From Silurus meridionalis (lineage: Eukaryota; Chordata; Actinopteri; Siluriformes; Siluridae), in the NCBI RefSeq assembly GCF_014805685.1, contig NC_060885.1, positions 31,857,132-31,921,131 of the forward strand: a stretch of DNA of 64,000 nucleotides, read 5' to 3'. Positions within the stretch are counted from its first letter, which is position 1, and each line of letters begins with the position of its first letter. The notes under the pieces were generated by a model that was given only the letters and a program-made list of their open reading frames with translations, was not told where the DNA came from and did no database searches. Positions 20,640 to 32,439 of the stretch are shown in pieces. Both the position numbers and the translations under genes were made by a program.

Positions 20640-22077
20640 GATCTTTAGAACCCCTGGGAAGAATAAGACCATTCCATGTGCAGATAATGCAAAGCAAATG
20701 TGAGACGTTGGAGAGCAGGTCTTATCTGCCGCAGCTGATATGAACTGTGTGTGAGAAGACACAGCGCTCGCTTGGGCAGACGTAAAAGGCCACGATGACA
20801 TGCATGACTTTCCCTAAGACTAAACAACCACAAAAGGGGGTTGGGTTTAAAGAGAAAGGGACGATGAACCGGCATGGAGCAACAGCTGTCAGCGAGGTGG
20901 CTCCCGGAGGCACGGGGCCACACTAACAACAGTCTCTTGTTTAAAGAATCGTTTGGAAATAGGAGCCACATGCTTCTGCTCGATTACTCACTGCTGTTCA
21001 AATACAAGGCCTTGATTGGATAATTTGGGGTGTGTGAGCATGTGTGTAAGCAATTGTGCAGCAAAATACAGTACTAAAAAAAGAACAACGAACCAAAGCA
21101 GGGTGTGTGTGTGGTCTAGGAGTGGTGTTTAAACGCACAATGAGAGATTAAGGCTAAATATTATTGAACACAATGGAGATTAAATAAAACATTAAAGGGA
21201 AAAAGGTCTAAAAGATATAAAGGTATATAAAAAAAAATCGCTTAATTCTTTTTTTTGTAACAGCAGGGGGTGGGGGATTCTAGTGTAATTCAAAAAAGAA
21301 CAAAGAGATTGTGTTTAACTAGTTGTGTTTAACTGAAGAAACACCTTTTTTACGTAAACACTACAGTCCATGACTTGAGTCTAAAGTAAGTTCTGAACTT
21401 TCGCAGCACAAAAAAACTCCTGTTACAACGTAATTTATGATAATGAAAGAAATCGCAAACGCAGGATCGTCATAATCGATCGCGATATCCGTATCACAAT
21501 ATCCCCCAGCCTTAGTGAGGATCACAACAGTCCGCTGCAGCCCGAGTCGGAAATTTCTCCTCGTTCGTGCTTACCAAAGTGCTTCGGTATCACAGAGTGC
21601 GGCAGGGTTTTTCGCAGCCTTTTTTTGGCAGCGTATCCCTTTCTAACTACGATTTAGCCTGGAGCATTAGAAGTAGTGAGCTCCTCACCCCATCATCTCA
21701 CTGTTTCTGACCTTTAAAATATGCCTCGCCATCTGATTTCGGCTTCAAATACGGCTAATGTGCAGACCGATCCTGCGCTCGCAGAGTCCCGGGGAGCAGG
21801 CGGTGCAGGAGGAGGCTGGCTAATTTGAACTGAAATATGGCATTACAGTATTATTACAAAGTCAGAAAAAGTTTTTTAGGGCTTAATTTTTTTTTGTAAG
21901 ATTGACAAGGACATGAAGGTGGACCGTGTCCTCATCCAGGGACTCAAAGTCACAGTCAGAATGGTGGGGATGCATCAGTGGGTGTGAGGTTCAAAGCCGG
22001 CTGTGCAGGCAGGAAATGATGAATAGCACTAAAAACAATTCATACATCAGAGCTGTTGCTCAGGTGAAACCTGGACC

Positions 22078-22078
<1 letters not shown>
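20640..22078. other. Unassigned sequence, possible conserved pieces
   Basis: 20640-20990 is repeat-free and carries GCAGATAATGCAAAGCAAAT and TCTTATCTGCCGCAGCTGAT (GATA and E-box-like words), a candidate regulatory block. The 108-codon minus frame over it shows no domain. 21470-21515 (ATCGATCGCGATATCCGTAT) looks like a worn transposon terminus. Confidence 0.4.

Positions 22079-22115
<37 letters not shown>
22079..22115. repeat. (CA)n microsatellite
   Basis: About 18 CA units, followed by TTTGTCTTACTACCCTTATG. Confidence 0.96.
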
Positions 22116-22116
<1 letters not shown>

Positions 22117-23055
22117 TTGTCTTACTACCCTTATGAGAACCTTAATACCAATATTGTAACCTTAAACCTTAGCAACTTTTTGCTAATCTTTTTAATCTGC
22201 AAAACCTTCCATATCTGGTGTCCACCAAGATACAAATAGGCGTCTACCTACATCTCGCTAAAATCGTATACGAGCCATACAGCTCAAATAAAAAACTTTT
22301 AATCACATATACGCCACGCCACGGTACGGTACATTTTCATTTCCCGCGGGTCACTTGGCGTAGCCACACCTGGTCAATGAGGCACACAAAGCAACGCTGT
22401 TGTTCTGAAGGACATGCAGTAACAGGGTAAATCAGGAACAGGGTTCCGAGCCATTCACATAAAAAAAACGTCTACATTTATTTAATTACAGCACGTGAAC
22501 AGTGCAGCGTTTACCTTTGCGTGACTGTGCTGTGGACTAAAGCAGAGATCCAGCCTCGTGTGAGGATCAACCATGCCGTTTCGAGAAGCGTGAACTAGCG
22601 ACAATTTTCAGCTTCGGATTTTTGCTATATGGCGACTTTATGTTTATATTGCGCATTACGAAACACTGTATGACTTTTAAAGTGGTGTGTAATAGAGGAA
22701 CTCGGCTGTAAGTTAAACCTAAAAAAAAGAATTATGAGGAAGAAATAACATTAAGTTCTGGCGTTATTAAAGTATCACTATTATTTTAAGAGCGCACAGG
22801 GGATATTCTAGGTGTGGAGAATCGAATTAAAGCGCTAAACTTTGGAAGTTTTCTCATAAAAATGTGCTACACAATCTGCACCTGTAATGCATTCAGGAAC
22901 GAGGTGCACCCGTACAGTACAGTTTGCTTTCTTATTATTAACAATATATAAGAAAACTGCAGCTGATTTACTATATATCACTCGGGGAAAATTATGCCTC
23001 TCTCAGCTTTTCTTGGAAATCCTCATGTTTACTAAACCAAAATCAAAATTGGTCT
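22116..23055. other. Unassigned non-coding sequence
   Basis: Includes CACGCCACGGTACGGTACAT at about 22314. No gene recognised. Confidence 0.5.
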
Positions 23056-23059
23056 ACAC

Positions 23060-23470
23060 TAAGCAGTATCAAAAAGAGACTAACAGTGCTAACTGGTGCT
23101 AATCAGGCCACGTGCATTACCTGCGATTTCATCATGGACAGCAAGTTCGAACAAAGAGCGAACGTGAGATGCTGCATGAAACTGGGCCACGGAGACGTTT
23201 GAAATGACGTACGACATGTTTGACATAAGGCGATGCTGCAACGAGTCGTTCAAAGTTGCTGCGACTTCCACACCCACCCTACTCGCCAGATTTGACTCCT
23301 GCGGACTTCGCCCTCTTGTTGCGGAGATCCAGCGCGAATCCCAGAAGGTGTTTGACACGCTTCGGAAAAAAGACTTCCAGGACACATTCCGAAAGTGTCA
23401 GGAACGCCAGCGACGCTGTATTGCTGTTAAAGGGGACTATTTTGTAGGCTATAGTGTGTGAACGTAGAGA
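23060..23470 (+). mobile_element. Mariner transposon, core-deleted and right end lost
   Basis: Starts with TAAGCAGTATCAAAAAGAGA, similar to the termini of the mariner at 34923. The leader and first codons (about 23098-23150) align with the same part of that element. Translation from 23134 gives KFEQRANVRCCMKLG, the mariner N-terminal DNA-binding start, then breaks. Sequence then jumps to the C-terminal region: HPPYSPDLTPADFALL (around the third catalytic acidic residue) and, after a frameshift, a closing RRCIAVKGDYFVG. An intact mariner transposase is about 345 residues; here the whole middle, including the first two catalytic aspartates, is absent. No right terminus was found. Cannot make an active enzyme. 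Confidence 0.8.
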
Positions 23471-23474
23471 AATA

Positions 23475-23955
23475 AAGTACTTTATCGTAGACAGAGCTCG
23501 TCTCGAAACTCAGAATCGAGTCCATTGTGGATCAGAGATGGCATAAACGCTCATGAAAACCCAAGCATTCCAACCAGGCAGCTCCGGTAAAGTTTAAAGG
23601 GAAACCCAGGAACGAAAATGATGCTGTTTAAATGTATTATTAATCCTGAGCCTCGATGCTGGATTGTAAAATAAAAAAAGAAAAATCTTTCCAGCGCCGG
23701 TTGATTGCTGTGGCTGTAAATATCATCAGCAGCTGTGGTTTACTGGATGAAGGAAGGTGAGAAGAGAACATTATGCTTTTGCAAAGATATTACAGAACCA
23801 GAGGAAAAACTACATTCTATTCTGTGTGTGCGTTAAAATACAGTAAGTATCTTCCATAGGAGACTTAAAGCAACAAACAATGTGACTTAATACTAATACA
23901 ACGCAAAAAAAAAAACAAACACACAACTACAGCATGAATATATATTGTTAATGTT
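23475..23955. other. Unassigned non-coding sequence
   Basis: No gene or repeat recognised. 23700-23780 is repeat-free and balanced in composition. Confidence 0.5.
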
Positions 23956-23959
23956 ACAA

Positions 23960-24658
23960 ACAGCAGCTACACTAATTCCTATCTACTGCTTTATTTTTCT
24001 TTACCCCATCCAGAAGCATCTAGAGATTGGGACAGCCCCAGTTGTGTCCCACCTCATATAGATTTTAGACCTTCAAAGAGAAGGTGCCGACAGTTCGAGA
24101 CCCCCAAGGCATCAAGAGATGCCAGGTGGATCGACAATTTTGGAAATTGGACTTGGATAAACAATCTCTTAATAACCCTCTACATATGCTGTTATCTTCA
24201 TCATTGAACATTTAAAGGCATTTAAAGAAGCTAATGTTGAATCTATAATGATCTTGAAGTTGTTGAGCTGATTCATGAGTTGCACAGGAGCTCCTGGTTC
24301 CACAACTCCATCTGACTGTAGAAGACTGTAGAAAAGACATTACTCATAATCACACACTCCACTGCTCATGATTTTCTCACTGTCCGGTTTATGTGATGTT
24401 TTAATGATTTATAATTAAACTCTTGGTGTCGACCAAATGAGGATGGTTCCACTTTTGAGTCTGGTTCCTCTTAAGGTTTCTTCCTCATACTTATTCTATA
24501 AAAGAAGTTTTCCCTGCCACAGTCACCCCAGGCTTGCCCATCGAGGATAACACACCAATGTAAGTATATTTTGTTCTATAATTTGTACATTTTATAAAGC
24601 TGTTTTGAGACAATGTATACTGTTAAAAGCGCTACAGAAATAATTGAAATGAATTTAG
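23960..24658 (+). mobile_element. Non-LTR retrotransposon 3' UTR (relic)
   Basis: Parallel to 48595-49241: CAGCTACACTAATTCC, CAGAAGCATCTAGAGATTGG, CCAGTTGTGTCCCACCT, ATGAGGATGGTTCCACTTTT and the tail AAAGCTGTTTTGAGACAATG with GTTAAAAGCGCTACAGAAAT. It is the untranslated 3' part only, in plus orientation. Confidence 0.75.
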
Positions 24659-24750
24659 TTCCTGTTGGTTCACAAGAACTTTGTGAGGCAAGTGGGAACT
24701 CATTGAATAAAATGTTTGACTTCTGCTCAAAAGTTAATGGCTCAAAAATA

Positions 24751-24870
24751 AAAGCACCACCAAACTGCCACCGATGGGCCCTTGAGCAAGGGCCCTTAAC
24801 CTTCAATCGCTTAGCTGTATAACAGAGAACTGGATAAAAGCGTCCAAATGCCATAAATATAACTAACATT
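24751..24870 (+). mobile_element. SINE family II, 3' part
   Basis: AGCACCACCAAACTGCCACC, GGGCCCTTGAGCAAGGGCCC and AAGCGTCCAAATGCCATAAA. The tRNA-like head is missing. Confidence 0.78.
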
Positions 24871-24959
24871 GACGTGTTAAAGTCCAGATGCAAAGATAAG
24901 AATGGGTTAATGAAAAGACATGAAGAAAGATAAAGTAGGGGAGATGGGGGGAGCAAACT

Positions 24960-25860
24960 AACTTTTCTCAGCTAGCATTTGGCGAGGACGGGAGGTAATT
25001 CGAGTCTGGCGGCCTTCTCCCATGTTCCAACTAGGATGGAGATTTTGTGCGCATCCAGCAGAACGCCACTGACAAGGCGCTTCATTATGTGCATCTCTGC
25101 AGCAAGGGGACTCGAGCGACTCTGGAATAGGTATATAACAGAACGACTGAATGTGTGTGCACAGGCAAATACCCGACCTCCATCGAATATTCTTCATGCA
25201 TAAATATCTCGCCGGCTAAACTTCCTCATGTTGGAGAAGGATTGGAATTCTTTTTCTTTTCAGTCCGTGTCCGAAAGCCCAAGTGAAGATTTCAGGGCTT
25301 ACATGGAAGAGAGAGAAGCCATCAGGTGAACTCGAGCAGAAATGAGGAAAGGCACATGTTGGCATTCCTAGATTTATCTCCAGCAAGTTTAAGAGATTAG
25401 CGTATTCGCCATCCAAAGCGACAGGCATGAGGTGCTTGAAACACCAGGCTTTTGTTTGAAACCACTCCTGCATTCCGTATCGCTGCCAAATCTCCACATT
25501 ATTTGGCAACGCACGTTTCCTGCTGGTTTGGCACACGCTGGACAGGTGTGAGAGGTCAGCCCTTTTGCAGCGAGAAACTCAACAGAAGACAGCACGTTCC
25601 CTACAGCTAGGCCGGGTGCTGAACGTTCACAGGCGTTTGCCTTGCAATCGCAGGCAGGTGTTAACGTGTGAGACAGTGATGGAGTCATTCTCCAGACAGA
25701 AAACATTTGTAAATACGCCTGGCCCGCTCACACAGACAGATAAATAATAGCATAACCCATTAATTGACCATGAATCATCTTTGAAATAATGTAATCTGAA
25801 TGTTTCATTTGAAACGCCTGGCACACAGGAACCTTTTGTGGGAAAACATCTTCGATGCCA
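24960..25860. promoter_or_regulatory. Repeat-free candidate conserved non-coding region
   Basis: About 900 bp with no microsatellite or transposon mark and balanced composition. It has overlapping short frames on both strands without domains. It ends with AATTGACCATGAATCATCTT and CATTTGAAACGCCTGGCACA, in the style of conserved enhancer DNA. This is a texture-based guess. Confidence 0.28.
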
Positions 25861-26111
25861 TGATCATCTTTTGCTAGCAAAAAGCTTCTCAGCTAACTGT
25901 GGTGTATATTTGAGATTAAGCAAGCAAATATGTCTGTATGTTGATTGACCTACAGCACATACTAGTCAAGAAAGTTGAAGTTGTTTCAGGGTCAGAAGTG
26001 CTTTTCGGTTTACCGCTGATGCTGTAAGAAGCCAAGTTGATTTAAGAGTTATTTGATAAAATTAGGGGTCAGGAGACCCTGGTTTAGTTTGCCCAATCAG
26101 AGGTCGGATAG

Positions 26112-26273
26112 GGAGGTGGTAGATCAGTGATTAAGACATTGACTTTGGATCGGAAGGTCACAGGCTCAAATCCAAGCACCACTAAGCTGCCACTGCTGGA
26201 CCCTTAAGCAAGGCGCTTAACTCTCAACTGCTCAGTTGCTCTGGAGGGCATCTGCCAAATGCCGTAAATGTAA
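26112..26273 (+). mobile_element. tRNA-derived SINE, family II (well preserved)
   Basis: Head GGTGGTAGATCAGTGATTAA, then GATCGGAAGGTCACAGGCTC with B-box-like GGCTCAAATCC, middle TGGACCCTTAAGCAAGGCGC, tail CATCTGCCAAATGCCGTAAA. One of the clearest copies in the window. Confidence 0.88.
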
Positions 26274-26324
26274 CTGTCAGAAATTCATCGAGTTAAGACC
26301 TTTAGTCAAATGCAGTCTAAGTGA

Positions 26325-26400
26325 GAAGGGGTACCTCAGTGGTTAAGATGTTCGACTGGTTAAAAGGTTGGATCAGAAGGTATTTCTGACTGATCCAAAG
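26325..26400 (+). mobile_element. SINE family II head fragment
   Basis: TACCTCAGTGGTTAAGATGT followed by a rearranged GGATCAGAAGG segment, just downstream of the full copy. Only the tRNA-like head is present. Confidence 0.5.
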
Positions 26401-26404
26401 AGGA

Positions 26405-27755
26405 CAAGAGCGTCTTATGTTTTGCACATTAACAGTACAGGGACGTAAGTGTTTCAGACGTTTCAGAGCGAATTTTGGGAAACGATTGAGAACTAAAGTG
26501 TAGACGAGCATCGTTTTTAGACAAACATTTATCTGGATTAGTGTAGATGTAGCCTTAGTAAACCTAATCCATGGTTTGAGAACTTTAAAATCTCAGGTTA
26601 AAACATTTGTTTCACTATTAGTTCCCTTTTATTTTCCTCAGTCGTTGCATGCCTGGCTGAAATGGGGAATACTGACAAAGTTGGGTTTAACTCGTTGTAC
26701 AGTACATCGTGACATGATCAAAGCTAAGTTCAGTGAGAAAGACCTGCAAATGTTTTGGATTCGATCTGTAGACTAAACTAATTGCTAAAAATCTGCTTAT
26801 TACGTTTTGATCATGTTCGGATCCACCACCACCTTTTCAAAGATGAAGCTCATTAAGAATCACTGGCACAGCAAACCTCACCAATGAGCAACTCAACCAG
26901 CAACCCCAACACTTTCCACTAACAAGCAAAGCATCGTCAACATTTTCCAGACATTTAGAGCCATGATTCTATTTTATAGTAGCTCACAAACATGCTGTAT
27001 AAAGCATGTAAATCATAAATATTTCACAGGATACAAGCGTGCAATATAAAAAAAAACAAAAAAACACACACACACTGTGGACCAAACCCACCCCTCTCCG
27101 AGTTCTAGAGTTGGAGCGTTTGAGTATCAGTGAAAAACCTCTTCAACCAGTCTCTCGAGCAGGCTCCGTGGAAAGCTGGAGTCGCTAATTGTGTTTCTGC
27201 AAAAAGCTTGTGCTGGAACAGCATTTGTTTTCTGACAATTAAAAAAAAAAAGACATGAAGACGTGTCTCCTTTTAACAAAGCTGTTTTTTTTTAACAAGC
27301 TGTGATACTGTTAATTTAAACCCAGAGAACATCCAATGCTCTTTCTTGAGAAATGATTGGTTGCTTCACCATATTTAGCAAGGCATAAGAAAACCCGATA
27401 TTAGCAGGAGACTAGGCGGTATTCTGATAAAATACAACACTGTTTTTTGCTGAACGCTGAAAAGAATCTAGCCATGATGAGAAGGTAGAGTGTGACCATG
27501 CTGTTTTAATACAAACCTCCAGACTCGGTTACTTTCCCCATAAATGGGAGATTGGCTGAGATTCTGGATCTTTTGATGAAACCCTAAGGTATAAGAGACG
27601 ATAAGAGCTTGTTTCCAGCCCGAGCAGGGCCCAAACCTTTACTGCACAGTCGTGTTTTCACTTTCCGACGGCACGTGATTTAGCTCACGAAGTCCTCGAT
27701 AATTACCTGATGAGTTCATTCAGGTATGCCAGAGTAGCAGAATGTGCAGAGCATA
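26405..27755. other. Unassigned non-coding sequence
   Basis: A-rich and CA-bearing stretch near 27048-27075, A and T homopolymers near 27240 and 27285. No gene recognised. Confidence 0.5.
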
Positions 27756-28780
27756 ATGTCAGGGACTGAACGTCTGAGCCTCGAGTGCTTTAATAGGGCA
27801 CATCACCCCGCTGTGGAAGCCCGGGAAATGAGGTCTGAACCAGGTGGCGAGGCGGGAGGGTGGCAAGCAGAAGTCAGCATTCTCGCTTCCTGCAGACGCC
27901 ATGTTTGAACGCCTGTTAATTAGAGCTATCCGGCCATCCATTCTGGTTGCCCTTCGCCCGACCTTCTGCCTTCTCTGCCAGAACCTCCTACCGATCCTGC
28001 TAGCTCGAATCAAATTCCACCACCTTGTGTGCAGGATAAAGAGCCTGGAGTCGAACACGTTCGCTCGGATCAAGAGTAGTTCCTTAGCGTTCGCGGGTAT
28101 CCTATTGGCAGCTTTCCATTTAGCTTTCCACTTAGTCCAGAGCTTGAAAGAACATCGATCAAAGATCATGCCTCCACAATTTCCTTCCTAAATACATGAC
28201 AATACCAGTGCTTAATTCAGCTGGCCTGAGAACGATCGTATTTATTGTTTTTTTACGGGTGTTAGTCAGTGAATATGGGGCACCGAGCCAAACGTGATCC
28301 TCATGCCAAAAAAGCTTCCATATGGCAATCAAAACTCCCACGTAGCTAGGCAACAGAGATACAGTGTGAACAGGCCCCAGCGCCTGGCAGTTGTTGCTAG
28401 GGAACTGCTGGGATGCGGGTGCACTCGCTGGCTCACACTCTAATAGTTCGGATTTGATGGAGGTGCACACATAAGGAGATGAGGGATGGCGAGGCTGAGC
28501 ATGCCATGCATCAAATCCAACCAGGCTCTGGAGGGCCCGCTGGATAAGCTCTCCTAACAGCCCAGGAAAGGAGGGGAAAAAAAAGCAAAAGAAAGGGAGT
28601 AGGGAGAAAAGAAACATGCAGACGTATCCTAGATAGAAGCACATTTGCATATAAGTGGTGTCTGAATAATTGAAAGGTGAGGAAGAGAAGTGGGGAGCTG
28701 GATGCCTGGCAGCGAAATCTATTAGCAGGAGCACTGAGGTACACACTGACATAGAGGGAGACAGGAGTGGACACAAAAAG
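27756..28780. other. Open-frame-rich region of unknown nature
   Basis: Two minus-strand frames (28159-28776, 205 codons; 27759-28169, 136 codons) and a plus frame (27844-28191, 115 codons) lie here without microsatellite content. The 205-codon frame has a run of hydrophobic residues (LFSLLPFFCFFF) derived from an A/G-rich tract. I see no domain, signal peptide or convincing splice context, so I do not call a gene. The DNA may be conserved non-coding: CACATTTGCATATAAG at about 28639 carries an octamer-like core. Confidence 0.3.
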
Positions 28781-29150
28781 GACAGCTAGCAGACTTGACT
28801 GGTTGTGAGCCGTGGGGAAGGAGAGGAAGGTTGAGAAAAAAGAGAGAAAGTGCGAAAAAAAAGAAAGAAAGAGAAAACGCAAGGGAGGTAAAAAGAGAAG
28901 TAACAGTGATGTGATGGGTTTTTAAAGGGAACTCTTCCCTACACATTATTAACCCGTTGAAACCTCAGTACACTGCTAATCCAGTGAAACATTATAGTTA
29001 TGGCAGTGATGGATCTAGGTTCAAATGTGTTCACGGATCAGTAGGGTTCGAGGGGTTACGTTCAAGAAGGGGAACATGAAGAAAAAAATATGGACCAAAA
29101 TAACCATCTTTAGAAGAAAGGAAGCCTCACTTTGACACTCTGATTGAGAT
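28781..29150. other. Purine-rich spacer
   Basis: 28810-28900 is dominated by GAAA/GAGA words on the plus strand. Frames reading FLSFFSHFLSFF on the minus strand are artefacts of this. No gene. Confidence 0.6.
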
Positions 29151-29154
29151 TTGT

Positions 29155-29335
29155 TTGCTGATGGCACATTCAAAGTCTTCAAAGCAGAACGGCAAACATC
29201 CCCGGGCTGATATCACAAGGAAAGGACAAAGGACATGCGGCGCTTCTAGCTCTCATTAGCAAGTCATCTGCTTCGGGCAGATAATTCGCTTTTAATGGAG
29301 ATGAAGGCATGAGCCTGTCAAAAACCCAAAGATAG
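29155..29335. promoter_or_regulatory. Candidate conserved non-coding element
   Basis: Repeat-free block with CACATTCAAAGTCTTCAAAG, CGGGCTGATATCACAAGGAA, GGGCAGATAATTCGCTTTTA and TAATGGAGATGAAGGCATGA. The density of TAAT, GATAA and TCAAAG words resembles developmental enhancers. Function is unproven. Confidence 0.3.
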
Positions 29336-29734
29336 TAGCGACATTAGCACAGAAATAAGTAAAAACTTCATTTCCAGTCATTTTGGCAAAAAAGAACTGG
29401 AAAGAGTTCTGTAAAAAGTGGTTTAAGGACTATCAAAGTCTTCTTTGAGGAGATTATAAAAGAGAACACTCGCTCTGTTTATTACAAAATTGACGAGAGA
29501 CTTTTATTTTTCAATGTGTGTAAGCAGTGGACACCTTGTAGGGTTCAAAACATGGAAGCCTGAATGAAAATAAGTCAGTAAATCGTGAGGCTTTTCCAGT
29601 CATGTGTGGTTCTTTCCCAAACTGTTAACACAAAATTGGAAGCACACAATTGGCTTGGGGTAGTCAGAAATGTTCCCTATACTTGAACTATGACACCCAA
29701 ACCTGTTCCATCATTTCAATTGCTTGTACCTTCA

Positions 29735-29780
29735 GACCATGCCTTAACCACTAAGCTACCACCTCCCCACAAGATAAAAT
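29735..29780 (-). mobile_element. SINE family II head fragment
   Basis: Complement of GGTAGCTTAGTGGTTAAGGC, lying directly beside the next SINE. Confidence 0.6.
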
Positions 29781-29782
29781 CT

Positions 29783-29994
29783 AGCACAGTAAAATTCTTC
29801 CTTAGCATATCCCAGCAATGTTAAAAAGCTGGGGTCAGAGCGCAGGGTCAGCTATGTTACAGCTCCCTTAAAGCACTGAGGATTAAGAGCCTGGCTCAAG
29901 GGCCCAACAGTGGCAGCTTGACGACTCCGGCGCTTGAACCCCAGACCCTCTGATCAGTACCCAGAGACTTAACCACTGAGCTACTACTTCCCAT
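29783..29994 (-). mobile_element. tRNA-derived SINE, family I (full outline)
   Basis: Minus strand: head AGTAGCTCAGTGGTTAAGTC, B-box-like GGGGTTCAAGCGCCGG, body GGGCCCTTGAGCCAGGCTCT, GCGCTCTGACCCCAGCTTTT, tail GAAGAATTTTACTGTGC. The most complete family I copy in the window. Confidence 0.83.
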
Positions 29995-30051
29995 TTATAG
30001 ACGTATACTGTATACACTACTTTATGTACGAGTTATGGGTTATGAGTTCCC

Positions 30052-30135
30052 GAACTGTCTGGACTGTTTTAGCAGCAAAAGGGGGACCAACACAATATTA
30101 GGCAGGTGGTCATTATGTTATGCCTGGTCAGTGTA
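30052..30135. mobile_element. Tc1-type transposon single end
   Basis: GGACCAACACAATATTAGGC, GGTGGTCATTATGTTATGCC and the terminal GGTCAGTGTA match one end of the Tc1 family whose deleted copy lies at 7225. No second end was seen. Confidence 0.7.
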
Positions 30136-30139
30136 AATC

Positions 30140-30496
30140 CGCATTATACCCATCAGATAACTGCAAAATAAGCTTAATGTGGGATGATACCAAAATAGAG
30201 CTGAACAGCTCTTCTGTGATGGCCTTCAGTTTTGTAACTCTTGATGTCAGGCTTCATTACACTGAATAACTGTAAAAAAAATAAAAATAAATAATAGATT
30301 TTAAAAAGTCACAGGATGCCAGAAGTGTGCTGGAGTGAAAGACAAACCACTCAGCACTGACAGCAGCTGGATAGATGACTCGAGAAATGTTCTTTCCAAT
30401 GATTCACACAGCAGGGTTGTGGCTACTGAATGAATATATTTAGCTGTGGGCAAAACTGTACTACCCTGATTTAGACCTCAATGGGTGAGAGACAGT

Positions 30497-30500
<4 letters not shown>
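30140..30500. other. Unassigned non-coding sequence
   Basis: No gene or repeat recognised apart from an A-rich AAATAAATAA run near 30275. Confidence 0.5.

Positions 30501-30570
<70 letters not shown>
30501..30570. repeat. (GA)n microsatellite, about 35 units
   Basis: Long pure GA tract. RERERE and SERERE frames here are translation artefacts. Confidence 0.97.
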
Positions 30571-30575
<5 letters not shown>

Positions 30576-31508
30576 GAGGAAAGATGTGTAGGGACCCTTT
30601 TGCTGCTATACCAAGTCTCCTACAGTATTGCTTTAGGGTACGGTTGTGCTACAGTGCTGGCCCTCATTAGGATCATGGAACACGGAGAGGGAAAAAGGGA
30701 TGAAGAAGCAAGCAGAGACAGAAGAACAGAACAGCAAGTGGTGAATGGGGTTTTCAAATAGAAAAACAGTAAATTTGGAAAAAAAAAAGTTCACAATGAT
30801 CTTTTACTTTTGGTGAGTGTCAATTACGCTGTTAGTTTTTAAAACTGGAGATATTAAGAATAGAAAAGATCAAAAAATAAAAATGGTGAACGAAAACAAT
30901 GGGGTTCCACGACTACTAATATCAATATACTGTAATTGATGTGTATGGAGGAGAAGTGTCTGGGACGTTTGGCATCAGCAACACCCTAAAACGAGCCTGG
31001 ATCGTCCTTCTCCGAGTTGGCATGCAATGCTGATCGTATTCCACACAAGCTGGGAGGTTTGGATAGTGATGTTCCACCCGCAGCTCTGAAAGCACTCTTT
31101 CACACATAGTCGGCCACAAAGAAATGAGTTATACAGCAGTGATTCGAGGATGCGATCTACATTTATTTTAAATGACAAAAAACTAAAAAAGTGGGTGAAG
31201 AATGACTTCGAGAGCAAGTCAGAGCAGGATTCTGTGAGGAATTGACAGAGATTGTTATCAAAATGCTGATGCCCAGTTAAGAGGAAAAAAAAAAAAGGTA
31301 CGCTAGAATTTACAGTCGTTGTACAATTGGCGCCATTAAATTGGAAATGTTTTCAGACTTTTTCAGTCTCAGCTATTTTCTCCACCACAGCCGACAAGTC
31401 AAGTTCTCCTCAGACTGGTGACTAATGAACGTATCAGTTGACTGGTCTATGCAACCCCTAGCTCATATGCATGAGTTTTTAGCTTGCTCTCTCTGCCACT
31501 ATAAATGA
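30571..31508. other. Unassigned non-coding sequence
   Basis: No gene recognised. 30930-31135 has two overlapping short minus frames without domains. Confidence 0.5.
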
Positions 31509-31509
31509 A

Positions 31510-32111
31510 CAGTGTTGGACAAAGTACACAAACCATGTAGTTGAGTTATATTAGAGATTCACTCGGTAAAATATTACTCCAGTAAAAGTGCTCCCTTTAA
31601 GATTTCACTTGAGCAAAAGTACAGTAAATCCACTTAATTATTTAAAGTACTATGATTTATTATGGCTATAATGTTCCTAAAATCATTTTTGTCACAAGAC
31701 ACTTTGCTTAACCAACTCAGTTTATGTGAGAAGACTGGAATGCTACTCTTAGAACACTGATCTATTAATAGAATGGTATTAATGAGTCAAAAACTATTGA
31801 AACAAATGAATCACACAATTGTGGCGAAATCACGGATGACGTGGCGAGTTTTTTTCCATCATTTAATGCTCTCCAAATGTTCTCCTTGCTGTTGAACTGT
31901 ATGTTGGTACTAAGTGGAAAAGTGGCATGTTCAGAACAGAGCGTGAGCTCGACCCTGATTGGTGGCTGCTGTTTGTTTGACTGGTTACGTTTTTATCCGC
32001 TCATAAATAAAAAGGAACGACTGATTTAGCAAAATGTGGTTGAGTAAAAAGTGAGATTTGACTTTGAAATGTAGTAACGATTTACATTTACTTTGCTACT
32101 GTTCACCACTG
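31510..32111 (+). mobile_element. hAT-like family B, copy 3 (602 bp, uninterrupted)
   Basis: Left end CAGTGTTGGACAAAGTACAC; right end complement CAGTGGTGAACAGTAG. Internal marks are ACTCGGTAAAATATTACTCC, TACTATGATTTATTATGGCT, a single half of the foldback stem (about 31715-31775), GATGACGTGGCGAG and GACTGGTTACGTTTTTATCC. No transposase. The flanking 8 bp (TAAATGAA and AAATAAAA) are not identical, so the insertion is old or the border slightly off. Confidence 0.78.
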
Positions 32112-32439
32112 AAATAAAAAAACAAAAAAGCGTCAGTTATGTCTAAGATGTCAGGTTTAGACCAAACAAACACCGTGAGAGACGCTAATGTTGACAATAG
32201 GCCTTTACAGTTTCTCATTATATTTAGACAGAAAAGTAAAACAAGGTTGCATCATAGCATTATGTCCACTGGAGGACCTCGAAAGAGAATTACGCCCCAT
32301 TTTAAAAGCTAGACGATCCGAATACTAGAATCAAACTGTACCAAAGATCTAAAACATGCACTTTCGAAACTATGGGCGGAAAAGAAGAATAAAACCCTGG
32401 TCAGTACTTCACACGGCTCCGCTAATGCTCAGCTGCCAG

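Noticed and set aside
26112..26273. Possible tRNA gene
   Set aside because: The tRNA-like head belongs to a SINE with the family II body and tail; no complete cloverleaf was apparent.
27759..28191. Opposed 136-codon and 115-codon frames
   Set aside because: Mutually overlapping on opposite strands, with no recognisable protein feature on either.
30485..30761. RERERE frames
   Set aside because: Translation of the (GA)n tract at 30501-30570.
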